Shown here piece by piece: positions 8,154-16,712 of a stretch of DNA of 64,000 bases. Numbering within the stretch: position 1 is the stretch's first letter; the number at the start of each line of letters is the position of its first letter. The translations under genes were made by a program, and so were the position numbers. The stretch lies in the NCBI RefSeq assembly GCF_900111295.1, contig NZ_FOGT01000017.1, positions 30,352 to 94,351 on the forward strand. The letters are read 5' to 3'. The DNA comes from Salipaludibacillus aurantiacus. GTDB lineage: Bacteria; Bacillota; Bacilli; Bacillales; Salisediminibacteriaceae. The notes below the pieces were generated by a model. The model was not told where the DNA came from and searched no databases. It saw nothing but the letters and a program-made list of their open reading frames with translations.

Positions 8154-9503
8154 TTAAAATACCCCAATAGAACTTAAGAATATAATGAAAATCGCTACAG
8201 GCGCAATGAACCTTAAAATGATCACCCATCCGTTTCCTACAGCTGTGTCTCCGAAGTCGGAAGCTTCCAGAGCATCGGCTTTTTTCCAGCCCCACCCGAC
8301 AAACAAGGCGATAAGCAAACCGCCTAAAGGCAGGAAGACATTTGAGGCGATAAAATCCATAGAATCTAATATATCTCTGCCAAAGAAGGTTACCCCTGAT
8401 AGTGCCCCCATTCCAAGTGAGGATGGAATTCCGATTAAGAAAATAATAAAACCGATAATTAAAGCTGCTTTCTGGCGGGACCAGCTGAACCTTCTCATAA
8501 AATATGCCACAGCCACTTCTAACAATGAAACCCCGGAAGAAACAGCAGCTGCACTGAGCAGGAAAAAGAACAGAAGGCCGAAAATCATGCCACCTCCAAG
8601 GCTGTCAAAAATTCCAGGAAGCGTAATGAAGACAAGTCCTGGACCTGAATCCGGTTCAATCCCAAAAGCAAATACGGCAGGGAAGATCATCAGACCGGCA
8701 AGGATCGCAAATAACGTATCCAGGCCTGCCACACTGACCGCTGCTCCGGGCAGTTTATCTTTTTTAGATAAATAACTGCCGTACGTAATTAAAGCCCCCA
8801 TTCCAAGACTTAATGAAAAGAAAGCTTGGCCTAAAGCCGCTAAATAAACTTCAGGATTAGCGAGCTGGCTCCAGTCAGGAGTGAACAGAAAGTCCAGAGC
8901 CTCCTGGGCGCCCCCTAATGTTAAACTGTAACCGGCAAGCACAATCACTAAAATGGCCAGAAGAGGCATTAAAATTTTATTTGATTTTTCAATGCCTTTT
9001 TTGACCCCTACATAAACGATCCCTACGGTAATCCCCATGAAAATAAACTGCCAGAGTAAAGGCTCAAAATTACCTGTATGAAAAGCTACAAAATAGTCGG
9101 CAAAGCCCCCTTCTGCTCCAATGGCAGGTCCTCCGCTCAAATACTGCACGAAGTAATGCAAGGACCATCCTGCTATAACGCCATAAAAAGACAGAATAAT
9201 AAATGCTGAGGCAACGCCAAGAAAACCTGCAACAACCCAAGGCTTACCAGGGGTAATTTCCTGGAAAGAGCCGACGACATCACTTTGGGCTCTTCGTCCA
9301 ATTGTGAATTCTGCCATTAAAATAGGAATTCCAATAGCTAAAATACATAAAATATAAATAAGTAAAAATGCAGCCCCTCCGCTTTCACCCGTCACATAAG
9401 CGAAGCGCCAAATGTTGCCGAGACCAACGGCTGATCCCATAGCTGCCAAAATAAATCCGAGCCTGGATCCCCATTGCTCCCGGCCATTGTTTAAGTCACT
9501 CAC
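8154..9503 (-). CDS. Sodium:neurotransmitter symporter (SNF) family transporter
   Basis: The 449-residue protein has 11-12 hydrophobic segments and the family's Na+-binding opening (GSAVGLGNIWRFAY). Bacterial members couple Na+ influx to uptake of amino acids or related zwitterions. The start is GTG 9503 behind AAAGGAGGAAATTGTT; the frame extends upstream to 9548 without a better site. It is divergent from the PucR-type regulator across ~257 nt and lies between the M20 deacylase and the doeA operon. It could therefore import the substrate of that pathway, perhaps ectoine or a derivative. That substrate assignment is inference from position; known ectoine carriers belong to other families. Confidence 0.85.
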   Translation of the reverse strand: MSDLNNGREQWGSRLGFILAAMGSAVGLGNIWRFAYVTGESGGAAFLLIYILCILAIGIPILMAEFTIGRRAQSDVVGSFQEITPGKPWVVAGFLGVASAFIILSFYGVIAGWSLHYFVQYLSGGPAIGAEGGFADYFVAFHTGNFEPLLWQFIFMGITVGIVYVGVKKGIEKSNKILMPLLAILVIVLAGYSLTLGGAQEALDFLFTPDWSQLANPEVYLAALGQAFFSLSLGMGALITYGSYLSKKDKLPGAAVSVAGLDTLFAILAGLMIFPAVFAFGIEPDSGPGLVFITLPGIFDSLGGGMIFGLLFFFLLSAAAVSSGVSLLEVAVAYFMRRFSWSRQKAALIIGFIIFLIGIPSSLGMGALSGVTFFGRDILDSMDFIASNVFLPLGGLLIALFVGWGWKKADALEASDFGDTAVGNGWVIILRFIAPVAIFIIFLSSIGVF

Positions 9504-9760
9504 AACAATTTCCTCCTTTAAAACGTTGAAGTGTAAAAATAATTGCATTTCATACTATATCATAAAACTAATAAGATGTGTCAGTTAATTTTGATTTTTC
9601 GGTGAAATGTAAGAAGTGAATTATTACCATTTCAAAATAGTAAAGTTAAATATTGTCACAGATGGACTTTCATGAGAAAATTTAATAAACAGAAAATTCA
9701 AATTACAAAAGGAAGTGCAAGGTTTAAGAAGGTATGGTGTAAGGAAACGGGGGTGTGTGA

Positions 9761-11443
9761 ATGGGACTGACTGCAGCGGATATTGTAGCGTTGCCGATTT
9801 TAAAATCGGCTCAAGTTAAAGCAGGCGGTGACCTTTTGGATAAGAAGCAGATTGAATGGATTTCAGTTATTGAAATGCCTGTTGAAAATTTTGTGAGAGA
9901 AAACGAATTTGTATTAACAACAGGACTTGGATGCCACGGAGATCCTCAGTTACTTGAACAGTTTGTAAAAGACGTCATTCAATCCGGAGCCTCCGCTTTA
10001 GGATTTGCTACTGGAAGATATGTGTTTGACATCCCTGATGACATTTTGAAAATAGCAGGGGACCACGATTTTATTATTATAGATATTCCATGGGAAGTCC
10101 GTTTTGGTGATATTATGCAAATGGTTTTGGAAGAAATAAACGAGGACAAAAAATCAGAACGCCAGAGGACAGAGGAAATCAGGCAGGAACTGATTAATGA
10201 TGTCCTTCAGAACAAGGGCCTGCAGGAGATAGCAGAAGCACTTTACAAACATATTCGCATACCTGTCGTTATTACTGATTATACAAGGCTGATCCGGGCT
10301 TCCAAAAATGTGGGGAATAACATTCTCCTTAAATTCAAAAACAATGAAAAAAAGACGGCAGCACCTGAAGAGTCTTCAAATGTCACCTACATGGAACACC
10401 CCTTGTACCCTCATATAGAAGAGTACGAGGTAGGAGGGGAAAAGTGGTATCAGATTTTAATAGCAACTAACCACAGGAAGCAAGGTTTTCTTTGGTTTAA
10501 GCTCGAAAAAGAAGAAAGTCTGACATGGTTTGTTATGAATGTGCTGGAACATGCGCTTACCGCATGCGCTCTCTATTTTTTAAAAGAGAATGCCATTGAA
10601 ATGACTGAAATTAAATTGAAGGATAATTTTATATTACAGCTTGCAAAACAGCAGCATGCTGACCAGCAGCATTTGAATTCTAAGGCAGAGCTTCTCGGTT
10701 ATGATTTAAGTTTAACTTATATTTGTATTGCCGGTGAAATCAGGCTTAAAGAGGAAACATCTTTAGTCCCGAAGCTTAAAAAGGATAATCCCCCGACCTC
10801 ATCTTTACAAAGCCTCAATTACTATATCCAGAAAGAAATTACAAATGCAGGTAAATTAATCGGGCGAAAAACAATGGCAACTTTTGATGAAGGGGAAGTT
10901 ATAGTCTATTTAGAAACGGATCATCATTTACACACCGAGACGGCTAACCAGTTTCTGGATACGATCGAACGGAGGCTGAATGAACTGTTGACAGAAGTCG
11001 AGTTAACGTGGGGGATAGCGGCTTCTAAGAATGCTAATGGCGGGTTTTATGAAAGTTATCAGGAAGCTAAAACAGCTTTAGAAATAGGCAAACAGCAGGC
11101 TGGAACGGGCGAAAGGACGTTTTTCAAAGACACGCGCATAAACAGAATGCTCATGGCCATCTCTGGTGAAGAGGCCATTAGAAATATTGTGAAAGATACG
11201 ATTCAGCCGTTAATTGATTATGACCGGAAACGGCAGACCGATCTCATCCACACCTTCATGACCTATAATAAATATAAAGGTAATGTCAGCCAGACAGCCA
11301 GAGCCTTAAATCTGCACCGGCAGTCTCTTCTCTATCGCCTGAGAAATATCGAATCATTAACACAACTCTCGCTGGTTAATTCAGATGATATTTTCTTACT
11401 TGAGCTAAGTATCAGGCTGTGGACTCTAAGAAAAATAGAATAA
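9761..11443 (+). CDS. PucR-family transcriptional regulator
   Basis: A 560-residue regulator. The N-terminal ~120 residues match the PucR ligand domain (starting LTAADIVALPIL, then EFVLTTGL), followed by a GGDEF-like CdaR domain in the middle and a C-terminal helix-turn-helix (FMTYNKYKGNVSQTARALNLHRQSLLYRLRNIE). Such regulators activate catabolic operons for purines, amino acids or osmolytes. It faces away from the SNF gene, has its own terminator at 11454-11484, and precedes the doeA operon, so it is the obvious candidate regulator. In proteobacterial ectoine clusters the regulators are EnuR (GntR/MocR) and AsnC/DoeX, so a PucR type here would be a different control scheme. Confidence 0.85.
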   Translation: MGLTAADIVALPILKSAQVKAGGDLLDKKQIEWISVIEMPVENFVRENEFVLTTGLGCHGDPQLLEQFVKDVIQSGASALGFATGRYVFDIPDDILKIAGDHDFIIIDIPWEVRFGDIMQMVLEEINEDKKSERQRTEEIRQELINDVLQNKGLQEIAEALYKHIRIPVVITDYTRLIRASKNVGNNILLKFKNNEKKTAAPEESSNVTYMEHPLYPHIEEYEVGGEKWYQILIATNHRKQGFLWFKLEKEESLTWFVMNVLEHALTACALYFLKENAIEMTEIKLKDNFILQLAKQQHADQQHLNSKAELLGYDLSLTYICIAGEIRLKEETSLVPKLKKDNPPTSSLQSLNYYIQKEITNAGKLIGRKTMATFDEGEVIVYLETDHHLHTETANQFLDTIERRLNELLTEVELTWGIAASKNANGGFYESYQEAKTALEIGKQQAGTGERTFFKDTRINRMLMAISGEEAIRNIVKDTIQPLIDYDRKRQTDLIHTFMTYNKYKGNVSQTARALNLHRQSLLYRLRNIESLTQLSLVNSDDIFLLELSIRLWTLRKIE

Positions 11444-11453
11444 TATCCCCCGT

Positions 11454-11484
11454 GCCCGTTCATTCCTGGAATGAACGGGCTTTT
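11454..11484 (+). terminator. Terminator of the pucR-like gene
   Basis: GCCCGTTCATTC (11454-11465) pairs with GAATGAACGGGC (11469-11480), followed by TTTT. It separates the regulator transcript from the doeA operon. Confidence 0.8.
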
Positions 11485-11496
11485 CACTATGCGAAT

Positions 11497-11529
11497 GTGT
11501 ATAAAAAAAGTCAAAAATATTTCATACAC
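11497..11529. promoter_or_regulatory. Candidate operator upstream of doeA-like gene
   Basis: GTGTAT (11497-11502) and ATACAC (11524-11529) form an inverted repeat 88 nt upstream of the ectoine hydrolase start. It could bind the neighbouring PucR-type regulator; only position supports this. Confidence 0.3.
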
Positions 11530-11616
11530 TTTGCACATTACATCTCTCACCTTTTTTTAATACATTAACAATAAGAAATATCTAAAAATTCTGTTAATAA
11601 AAGAGAGGTGTTAAAC

Positions 11617-12825
11617 ATGCTGCCGTTTGATTTTCTGGAATATCAAGATCGCCTGAAAAAAACAAAAAAGAAAATGGAAGAAAGAGGCATTGAAGTGCTT
11701 CTCGTTACTGATCCGGCTAATATGAATTACTTAACAGGGTATGATGCCTGGTCATTTTATGTCCATCAGATGGTGGCCATTGCCATTGATGAACCGCAGC
11801 CTATATGGTTAGGCCGTTATCAGGACGCGAATGGGGCAAAAGTGAAAACGTGGATATACGATGAAAATGTTATTGGTTACCCGGACTACTACGTCCATTC
11901 AGATAAATATCATCCAATGGATTACATGGCGGAAATTCTTACGCAAATCGGCCAGGGGAACAGAAACATCGGTGTGGAAATGGACCATTATTATTTTTCA
12001 GCCAAGGCGTTTGAACGGTTAAAGAAGGGTTTGCCTAATGCTGTATTTAAAGATGGAGGCTTGCTTGTCAATGAAGTAAGGCTGATTAAATCAGACCAGG
12101 AAATCGGGTACATGAAAAAGGCAGCAATACTGGCCGAAAGGGCGATGCACCACGGAATTGAAAGTATTCGTGCCGGAGTCAGAGAAAGTGAGACAGCGGC
12201 TAAAATTTCTTATTATATGATTTCAGGAACGGAAGAGTTTGGCGGTGAGTACGCTTCTATCGTCCCGCTGCTGCCTTCCGGAAAAAATACAGGCATTCCT
12301 CATTTAACGTGGAGTGACAGAAAATTTGAAGACGGTGATTCAGTTATTGTAGAACTGGCCGGCTGTTACCAGCGCTATCATGTGCCGCTGGCAAGAACAG
12401 TCAATATTGGGGCTCCGTCGCCTCACCTTGAAAAACTCGCGCCAGTCGTCACAGAAGGCATTAACAACGTCCTTGAGAAGGCTAAACCAGGTGTGACCTG
12501 CGGCGAAATAGAGGAAGTCTGGCGTAAGAGTATCGGGCGCTACGGTCTCGAAAAAGAAGCACGACTGGGATATTCCGTAGGTCTTGGGTATCCGCCTGAC
12601 TGGGGCGAGCATACGGCAAGCTTGAGGCGCGGTGATAACACAGTGCTTCAGCCTAATATGACTTTTCATCTCATTCCGGCTTTATGGTTTGATAAATACG
12701 GTATTGAAATCAGCGAAACATTCAGGGTAACTGAGAAAGGGTCAGAAACGCTCACAAACTATCCAAGAGACCTGATTATTAAGCACCCTTTTATATTTAA
12801 TCAGCATGAAGGCGAAATTTCGTAA
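11617..12825 (+). CDS. doeA: Ectoine hydrolase (DoeA/EutD-like, M24 peptidase fold)
   Basis: DoeA opens the ectoine ring to N-acetyl-2,4-diaminobutyrate in the cytoplasm. The 402-residue protein has the creatinase/prolidase layout and segments I recognise from DoeA: NYLTGYDAWSFYVHQ, GYPDYYVHSDKYHPMD, SVGLGYPPDWGEHT and a C-terminal EISETFRVT. Classical M24 metal ligands are not conserved; where a metal Asp would be, it has VELAGCYQRYH, as in ectoine hydrolases that act through a Glu (from memory of EutD work). The ATG at 11617 follows AGAGAGGTG. It begins an operon with a PLP enzyme, homoserine dehydrogenase and aldehyde dehydrogenase. A generic Xaa-Pro peptidase is the alternative but fits the motifs worse. 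Confidence 0.82.
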   Translation: MLPFDFLEYQDRLKKTKKKMEERGIEVLLVTDPANMNYLTGYDAWSFYVHQMVAIAIDEPQPIWLGRYQDANGAKVKTWIYDENVIGYPDYYVHSDKYHPMDYMAEILTQIGQGNRNIGVEMDHYYFSAKAFERLKKGLPNAVFKDGGLLVNEVRLIKSDQEIGYMKKAAILAERAMHHGIESIRAGVRESETAAKISYYMISGTEEFGGEYASIVPLLPSGKNTGIPHLTWSDRKFEDGDSVIVELAGCYQRYHVPLARTVNIGAPSPHLEKLAPVVTEGINNVLEKAKPGVTCGEIEEVWRKSIGRYGLEKEARLGYSVGLGYPPDWGEHTASLRRGDNTVLQPNMTFHLIPALWFDKYGIEISETFRVTEKGSETLTNYPRDLIIKHPFIFNQHEGEIS

Positions 12826-12921
12826 ATACAAGTGATTAGTAACGCCTGGCAGCCAGGATTGAAGAAACGAATAAGGCAGTTTACAGCTGCCTTTAAATAT
12901 TTATTCAGAGGAGGAATGGAC

Positions 12922-14121
12922 ATGAAAGAACCTAGAATCTCTACAAAATCCATTTGGGCAGGAGAAAGCGACTATCTTGCATTCGGAGCAACTCAAGTAC
13001 CGGTTGTCCACAGCGTGTCATTCGGCTATAAGGACATGGACGAATGGTATGACGTAGCAACTGGAAAGAAAGAAGGGCATATTTATGGCAGAAATACGAA
13101 CCCGACCGTCCAGGCCTTTGAAGATAAAATAAGAATTCTTGAAGGAGCAGAGGCGGCAACAAGTTTCTCTACCGGAATGGCTGCGATCAGCAATACGTTA
13201 GGCACTTTTCTCTTCCCTGGCGACAGAATTGTCACTATAAAAGATACGTACGGAGGAACGAATAAAATATTTACGGAATTCCTTCCAAAACAGCAGATTG
13301 AAGTGGTTTTATGTGAAACAGGAAATCATGAAGAAATCGAAAAAGAGGTCGCCAAAGGGTGCCAGGTGCTTTATTTGGAAACACCTACAAATCCGACAGT
13401 AAAGATTACAGACATTGAGCGTATGGCGAAAGCAGGGAAAGCGGCGGGGGCTCTGGTAATAATTGATAATACTTTTGCTACCCCGGTGAATCAGAATCCT
13501 CTTGAACTTGGAGTCGATCTGGTTATTCACAGTGCGACCAAATTTTTAGGAGGACACGCAGACGCCTTGGGAGGAGCTTTATGCGGTCCGGCAGAACTGG
13601 TGGAAAAAGTCTTCCATTACAGGGAAATAAACGGGGCTACCCTCGATCCAATGGCAGCGTATTTGTTGTTAAGAGGGATGAAAACGCTGAAGCTGAGGAT
13701 TGATAAACAAAATGAAAATGCTATGAAAATAGCCTCCTTCTTAAAATCACTGGAAATGGTCGACTCTGTCTTTTATCCTGGCTTGGCAGAACACCCGGGC
13801 CATGAGATTGCCAAGAAGCAGATGAGAGGATATGGGGGCATGCTCAGCTTTTCTGTTAAAGGCGGTATTGAGACAGTCCGTCATCTTTTACCAAAACTTA
13901 AATATGCCAACCGTGCAGCAAATTTAGGAGCGGTTGAAACAATAGTTGGTCCGGCACGTACGACCAGCCATGTGGAATGCACTCCCGAAGAACGGGCAGC
14001 TGTAGGCATTGCCGAAGGATTGATCCGTTATTCAGCAGGAATTGAAGATGTGGAAGACTTAAAAGAAGATTTAAAACAGGCATTTGCATCGCTTCCCGAA
14101 AGCGTATCTGTTAAAGGATAA
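12922..14121 (+). CDS. Cys/Met-metabolism (gamma-family) PLP enzyme in the ectoine cluster
   Basis: The 399-residue protein is a cystathionine gamma-synthase/gamma-lyase relative. It has the PLP phosphate-contact IYGRNTNPT, STGMAAI, the Asp in VIIDNTFATP and the PLP lysine in HSATKFLGGHAD. The ATG at 12922 follows AGAGGAGGA. Family members eliminate or replace groups on the gamma carbon of C4 amino acids. Its place between ectoine hydrolase and homoserine dehydrogenase, and the lack of the DoeD aminotransferase, suggest it acts on diaminobutyrate or its acetyl derivative, possibly producing homoserine by exchange of the gamma-nitrogen for water, or 2-oxobutanoate by elimination. Both are inference. 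A methionine/cysteine role is the default alternative, but there is no S-box here. Confidence 0.8.
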   Translation: MKEPRISTKSIWAGESDYLAFGATQVPVVHSVSFGYKDMDEWYDVATGKKEGHIYGRNTNPTVQAFEDKIRILEGAEAATSFSTGMAAISNTLGTFLFPGDRIVTIKDTYGGTNKIFTEFLPKQQIEVVLCETGNHEEIEKEVAKGCQVLYLETPTNPTVKITDIERMAKAGKAAGALVIIDNTFATPVNQNPLELGVDLVIHSATKFLGGHADALGGALCGPAELVEKVFHYREINGATLDPMAAYLLLRGMKTLKLRIDKQNENAMKIASFLKSLEMVDSVFYPGLAEHPGHEIAKKQMRGYGGMLSFSVKGGIETVRHLLPKLKYANRAANLGAVETIVGPARTTSHVECTPEERAAVGIAEGLIRYSAGIEDVEDLKEDLKQAFASLPESVSVKG

Positions 14122-14165
14122 ATGCTGTTTCTTACCAGAGATCCAATCAGGAGGTGAAACCTGCT

Positions 14166-15200
14166 ATGAAAATCGCGTTTATAGGGTTTGGCGGGGTGGG
14201 CCAGGCGCTCGTAAAGATTATAAAGGAAAGAAAAGAAAAGCTGAGTAAAGAACTTGGTCTGTCTCCTGTCATTGTAGCTGTGGCAGATATGATGAAGGGA
14301 TCGGTCTATGATCCTGACGGACTGGATGAAGAAACACTGCTGGAAACCGTATCGACCCATAACCATTTAGAGAATTATCCGGGGCGTGCATCAACAATAA
14401 AAGGATGGGATAATTTCCAGACAATAAGAGAATCGAATGCCGATGTCATTATAGAAGTCACCTATACAGATGTGAAGACAGGCCAGCCGGCAATTGATCA
14501 TTGCAGAGCTGCTTTTGAAAGTAAAAAAAGTGTCGTGACTACAAATAAAGGACCAGTGGCGATTGCCTACAAAGAATTAAGTGAACTGGCTGAAAAGAGC
14601 GGTGCCTTCTGGGGATTTGAAGGAACAGTAATGAGCGGGACTCCCGCGCTCAGGCTGCCGTTTACTACCTTGGCTGGGAACGAAATTAAAGAAATAAAAG
14701 GTATATTAAACGGAACGACAAATTTTATGCTGACTGAAATGGAGAAAGGATCAAGTTATGAGGAAGCTTTAAAAACCGCTCAGGAAAAAGGGTATGCAGA
14801 AGCAGATCCCACTAGTGACGTTGAAGGATTTGATGCCAGATATAAAGCAGTCATTCTGGCAAATGTCGTAATGGGGGCCTCGCTGACCGCAGACGATGTC
14901 CCGTGCGAAGGAATTACAAAGTTGACGAAAGATAAGTTACAGGAGGCGTTGGATAACAACCGGCATTGGAGGCTTATCGCTAAAATCAAACGGACAGAAG
15001 ATGGCATAGAAGCCTCCGTAAAGCCTGAACTCCTTGACCATGCTGATCCGCTGGCAACTGTAGGGGGAGCGACAAATGCCATTACGTATGACTGCGATCT
15101 GGCAGGTCCGATTATGCTGACTGGGGCAGGGGCGGGACTGGTTGAAACCGGTTATTCCCTTCTGATTGACCTGATTCACTCCCGAAAAAGGAGTTATTAA
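14166..15200 (+). CDS. Homoserine dehydrogenase without ACT domain
   Basis: The 344-residue protein has the Rossmann start IAFIGFGGVGQALV, the family motif GILNGTTNFML, and the substrate-binding run EKGYAEADPTSDVEGFDA. It links aspartate semialdehyde and homoserine with NAD(P)H. The biosynthetic Bacillus enzyme carries a C-terminal ACT domain for threonine feedback and is ~430 residues. This one ends after the catalytic domain, as expected for an unregulated, possibly catabolic copy. The ATG at 14166 lies 11 nt after AGGAGG; a GTG at 14154 overlaps that site. Position before an aldehyde dehydrogenase suggests homoserine oxidation to aspartate semialdehyde. Confidence 0.85.
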   Translation: MKIAFIGFGGVGQALVKIIKERKEKLSKELGLSPVIVAVADMMKGSVYDPDGLDEETLLETVSTHNHLENYPGRASTIKGWDNFQTIRESNADVIIEVTYTDVKTGQPAIDHCRAAFESKKSVVTTNKGPVAIAYKELSELAEKSGAFWGFEGTVMSGTPALRLPFTTLAGNEIKEIKGILNGTTNFMLTEMEKGSSYEEALKTAQEKGYAEADPTSDVEGFDARYKAVILANVVMGASLTADDVPCEGITKLTKDKLQEALDNNRHWRLIAKIKRTEDGIEASVKPELLDHADPLATVGGATNAITYDCDLAGPIMLTGAGAGLVETGYSLLIDLIHSRKRSY

Positions 15201-15230
15201 ATTTAATGGAAGAAAGGTGGTGCGTCGGGA

Positions 15231-16667
15231 ATGCAGACGAAAGTTCGTACTGAAAAAATGTTCATTGCCGGAGAATGGGTGAGCGGAAAAGAGACCTTTA
15301 ATGTAAAAAATCCGCAAAATAGCCAGGTCATTGCTAAAGTTCCATTAGCCAGCAGTAAAGATATGCTGAAAGCAATCGAAACAGCACAGGATGTTTTCCA
15401 GCATCTCTCCTCATGGCCAGCCCATGAACGGATAAAGGTTTTGAATGGAGCAGCCGATTATATTGAGGGGAATCACGAAACTTATGCCAAGACCATTGCT
15501 TTGGAAGGAAGTAAAACGATCAATGAAGCCAGAGGCGAAGTAAAAAGAGCTGTGCAGACTATCCGGATCAGCGCTGAGGAAGTAAGAAGAATCCGCGGAG
15601 AAACAATAAATTTTGATCAGAGGGAAGGCAGTGAAAACAGAACGGGCTACCACTACCGATTTCCGATTGGAGTAATTGGAGCAATTACACCGTTTAATGA
15701 TCCTCTGAACCTGGTTGCCCACAAAGTCGGTCCGGCCCTTGCTGCGGGTAATCCGGTCGTCGTAAAGCCTGCTTCCGCTACTCCGTTAAGTGCTCTCCTG
15801 TTAGCTCACGCATTTGATTTCGCAGGGGTGCCAAAAGGATTCTTATCCGTTGTTCCCGGAGCCGGCAAAGATATTGGCGAACCTTTGGTGACTCACCCTG
15901 CTGTTAAGATGATTTCGTTTACAGGGGGACTTGACGCAGGCAAAAAGATCGCCCACCAGGCAGGGCTGAAGAAGGTCGGAATGGAATTAGGCTCCAATTC
16001 CCCAGTTATTGTATTAAAAGATGCCTGCATGGCTGAGGCGGTGGCCAACTCTGTCTCAGGAGCCTTTTCAGCAGCCGGACAGAATTGTATAGGAGTCCAG
16101 CGGATTTTAGTAGAAACACCTGTTTATCATGAGTTTGTGTCTTCATTTACGGAACGGACAAAAGAATTGCAAACCGGCGATAAAATGTCTGAATGGACCG
16201 ATATAGGGCCTATGATTAATGAAAAAGAGGCGAGAAGAGTGGAAGACTGGGTTCAGGAAGCAGTTTATGAAGGGGCTGTTATTGAAACAGGAGGAATAAG
16301 GAATGGCGCCTTCTATGAACCTACTGTTCTAACCAATGTTTCCAGCGACTCTAAAATATATAAAGAAGAAGTTTTTGGTCCTGTCGTGCTAATTGAAGCA
16401 GTTAAAGATTTACAAGAAGCAGTCAAACGATCCAATGAAGTAAACTATGGGCTTCAGGCTGGTATTTTCACTAAAAATATAGATAACGCTTTTTACGCTG
16501 TACACCATCTTCATGCAGGAGGAGTTATGGTTAATGACAGCAGTGATTACCGCATTGATGAAATGCCTTTCGGAGGAGTAAAAGGGTCAGGGCTGGGAAG
16601 AGAAGGGGTCCGCCATGCCATTAATGAAATGACGGAGCCTAAGGTTGTTTGCTTTAAACTTAGCTGA
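15231..16667 (+). CDS. NAD(P)-dependent aldehyde dehydrogenase, possibly aspartate-semialdehyde oxidising
   Basis: A full-length 478-residue ALDH. It has GAITPFNDPLN and VKPASATPLSA for cofactor binding, the base Glu in GMELGSNSP, the catalytic Cys in AGQNCIG, and the end motif MPFGGVKGSGLGREG. The ribosome site AAAGGTGGTG precedes the ATG. As the last gene of the doeA operon it occupies the place of DoeC, which oxidises aspartate semialdehyde to aspartate in ectoine breakdown. The sequence alone would also allow succinate semialdehyde, lactaldehyde or glyceraldehyde-3-phosphate as substrate. Confidence 0.82.
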   Translation: MQTKVRTEKMFIAGEWVSGKETFNVKNPQNSQVIAKVPLASSKDMLKAIETAQDVFQHLSSWPAHERIKVLNGAADYIEGNHETYAKTIALEGSKTINEARGEVKRAVQTIRISAEEVRRIRGETINFDQREGSENRTGYHYRFPIGVIGAITPFNDPLNLVAHKVGPALAAGNPVVVKPASATPLSALLLAHAFDFAGVPKGFLSVVPGAGKDIGEPLVTHPAVKMISFTGGLDAGKKIAHQAGLKKVGMELGSNSPVIVLKDACMAEAVANSVSGAFSAAGQNCIGVQRILVETPVYHEFVSSFTERTKELQTGDKMSEWTDIGPMINEKEARRVEDWVQEAVYEGAVIETGGIRNGAFYEPTVLTNVSSDSKIYKEEVFGPVVLIEAVKDLQEAVKRSNEVNYGLQAGIFTKNIDNAFYAVHHLHAGGVMVNDSSDYRIDEMPFGGVKGSGLGREGVRHAINEMTEPKVVCFKLS

Positions 16668-16712
16668 TGGAATGGCGGGAAGAAAGGAGGGTGAGACAAA
16701 AGAATAGAAACC

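Noticed and set aside
8185..8775. 196-residue plus-strand ORF
   Set aside because: Antisense shadow of the SNF transporter; low-complexity Pro/Lys/Ala product and no ribosome site.
12340..12669. 109-residue minus-strand ORF inside the doeA-like gene
   Set aside because: Shadow frame; no ribosome site and an atypical Cys/Arg-rich product.
12922..14121. Second methionine-biosynthesis enzyme (MetB/MetC)
   Set aside because: No S-box precedes it and all neighbours are catabolic, so a role in the ectoine cluster is preferred though not proven.
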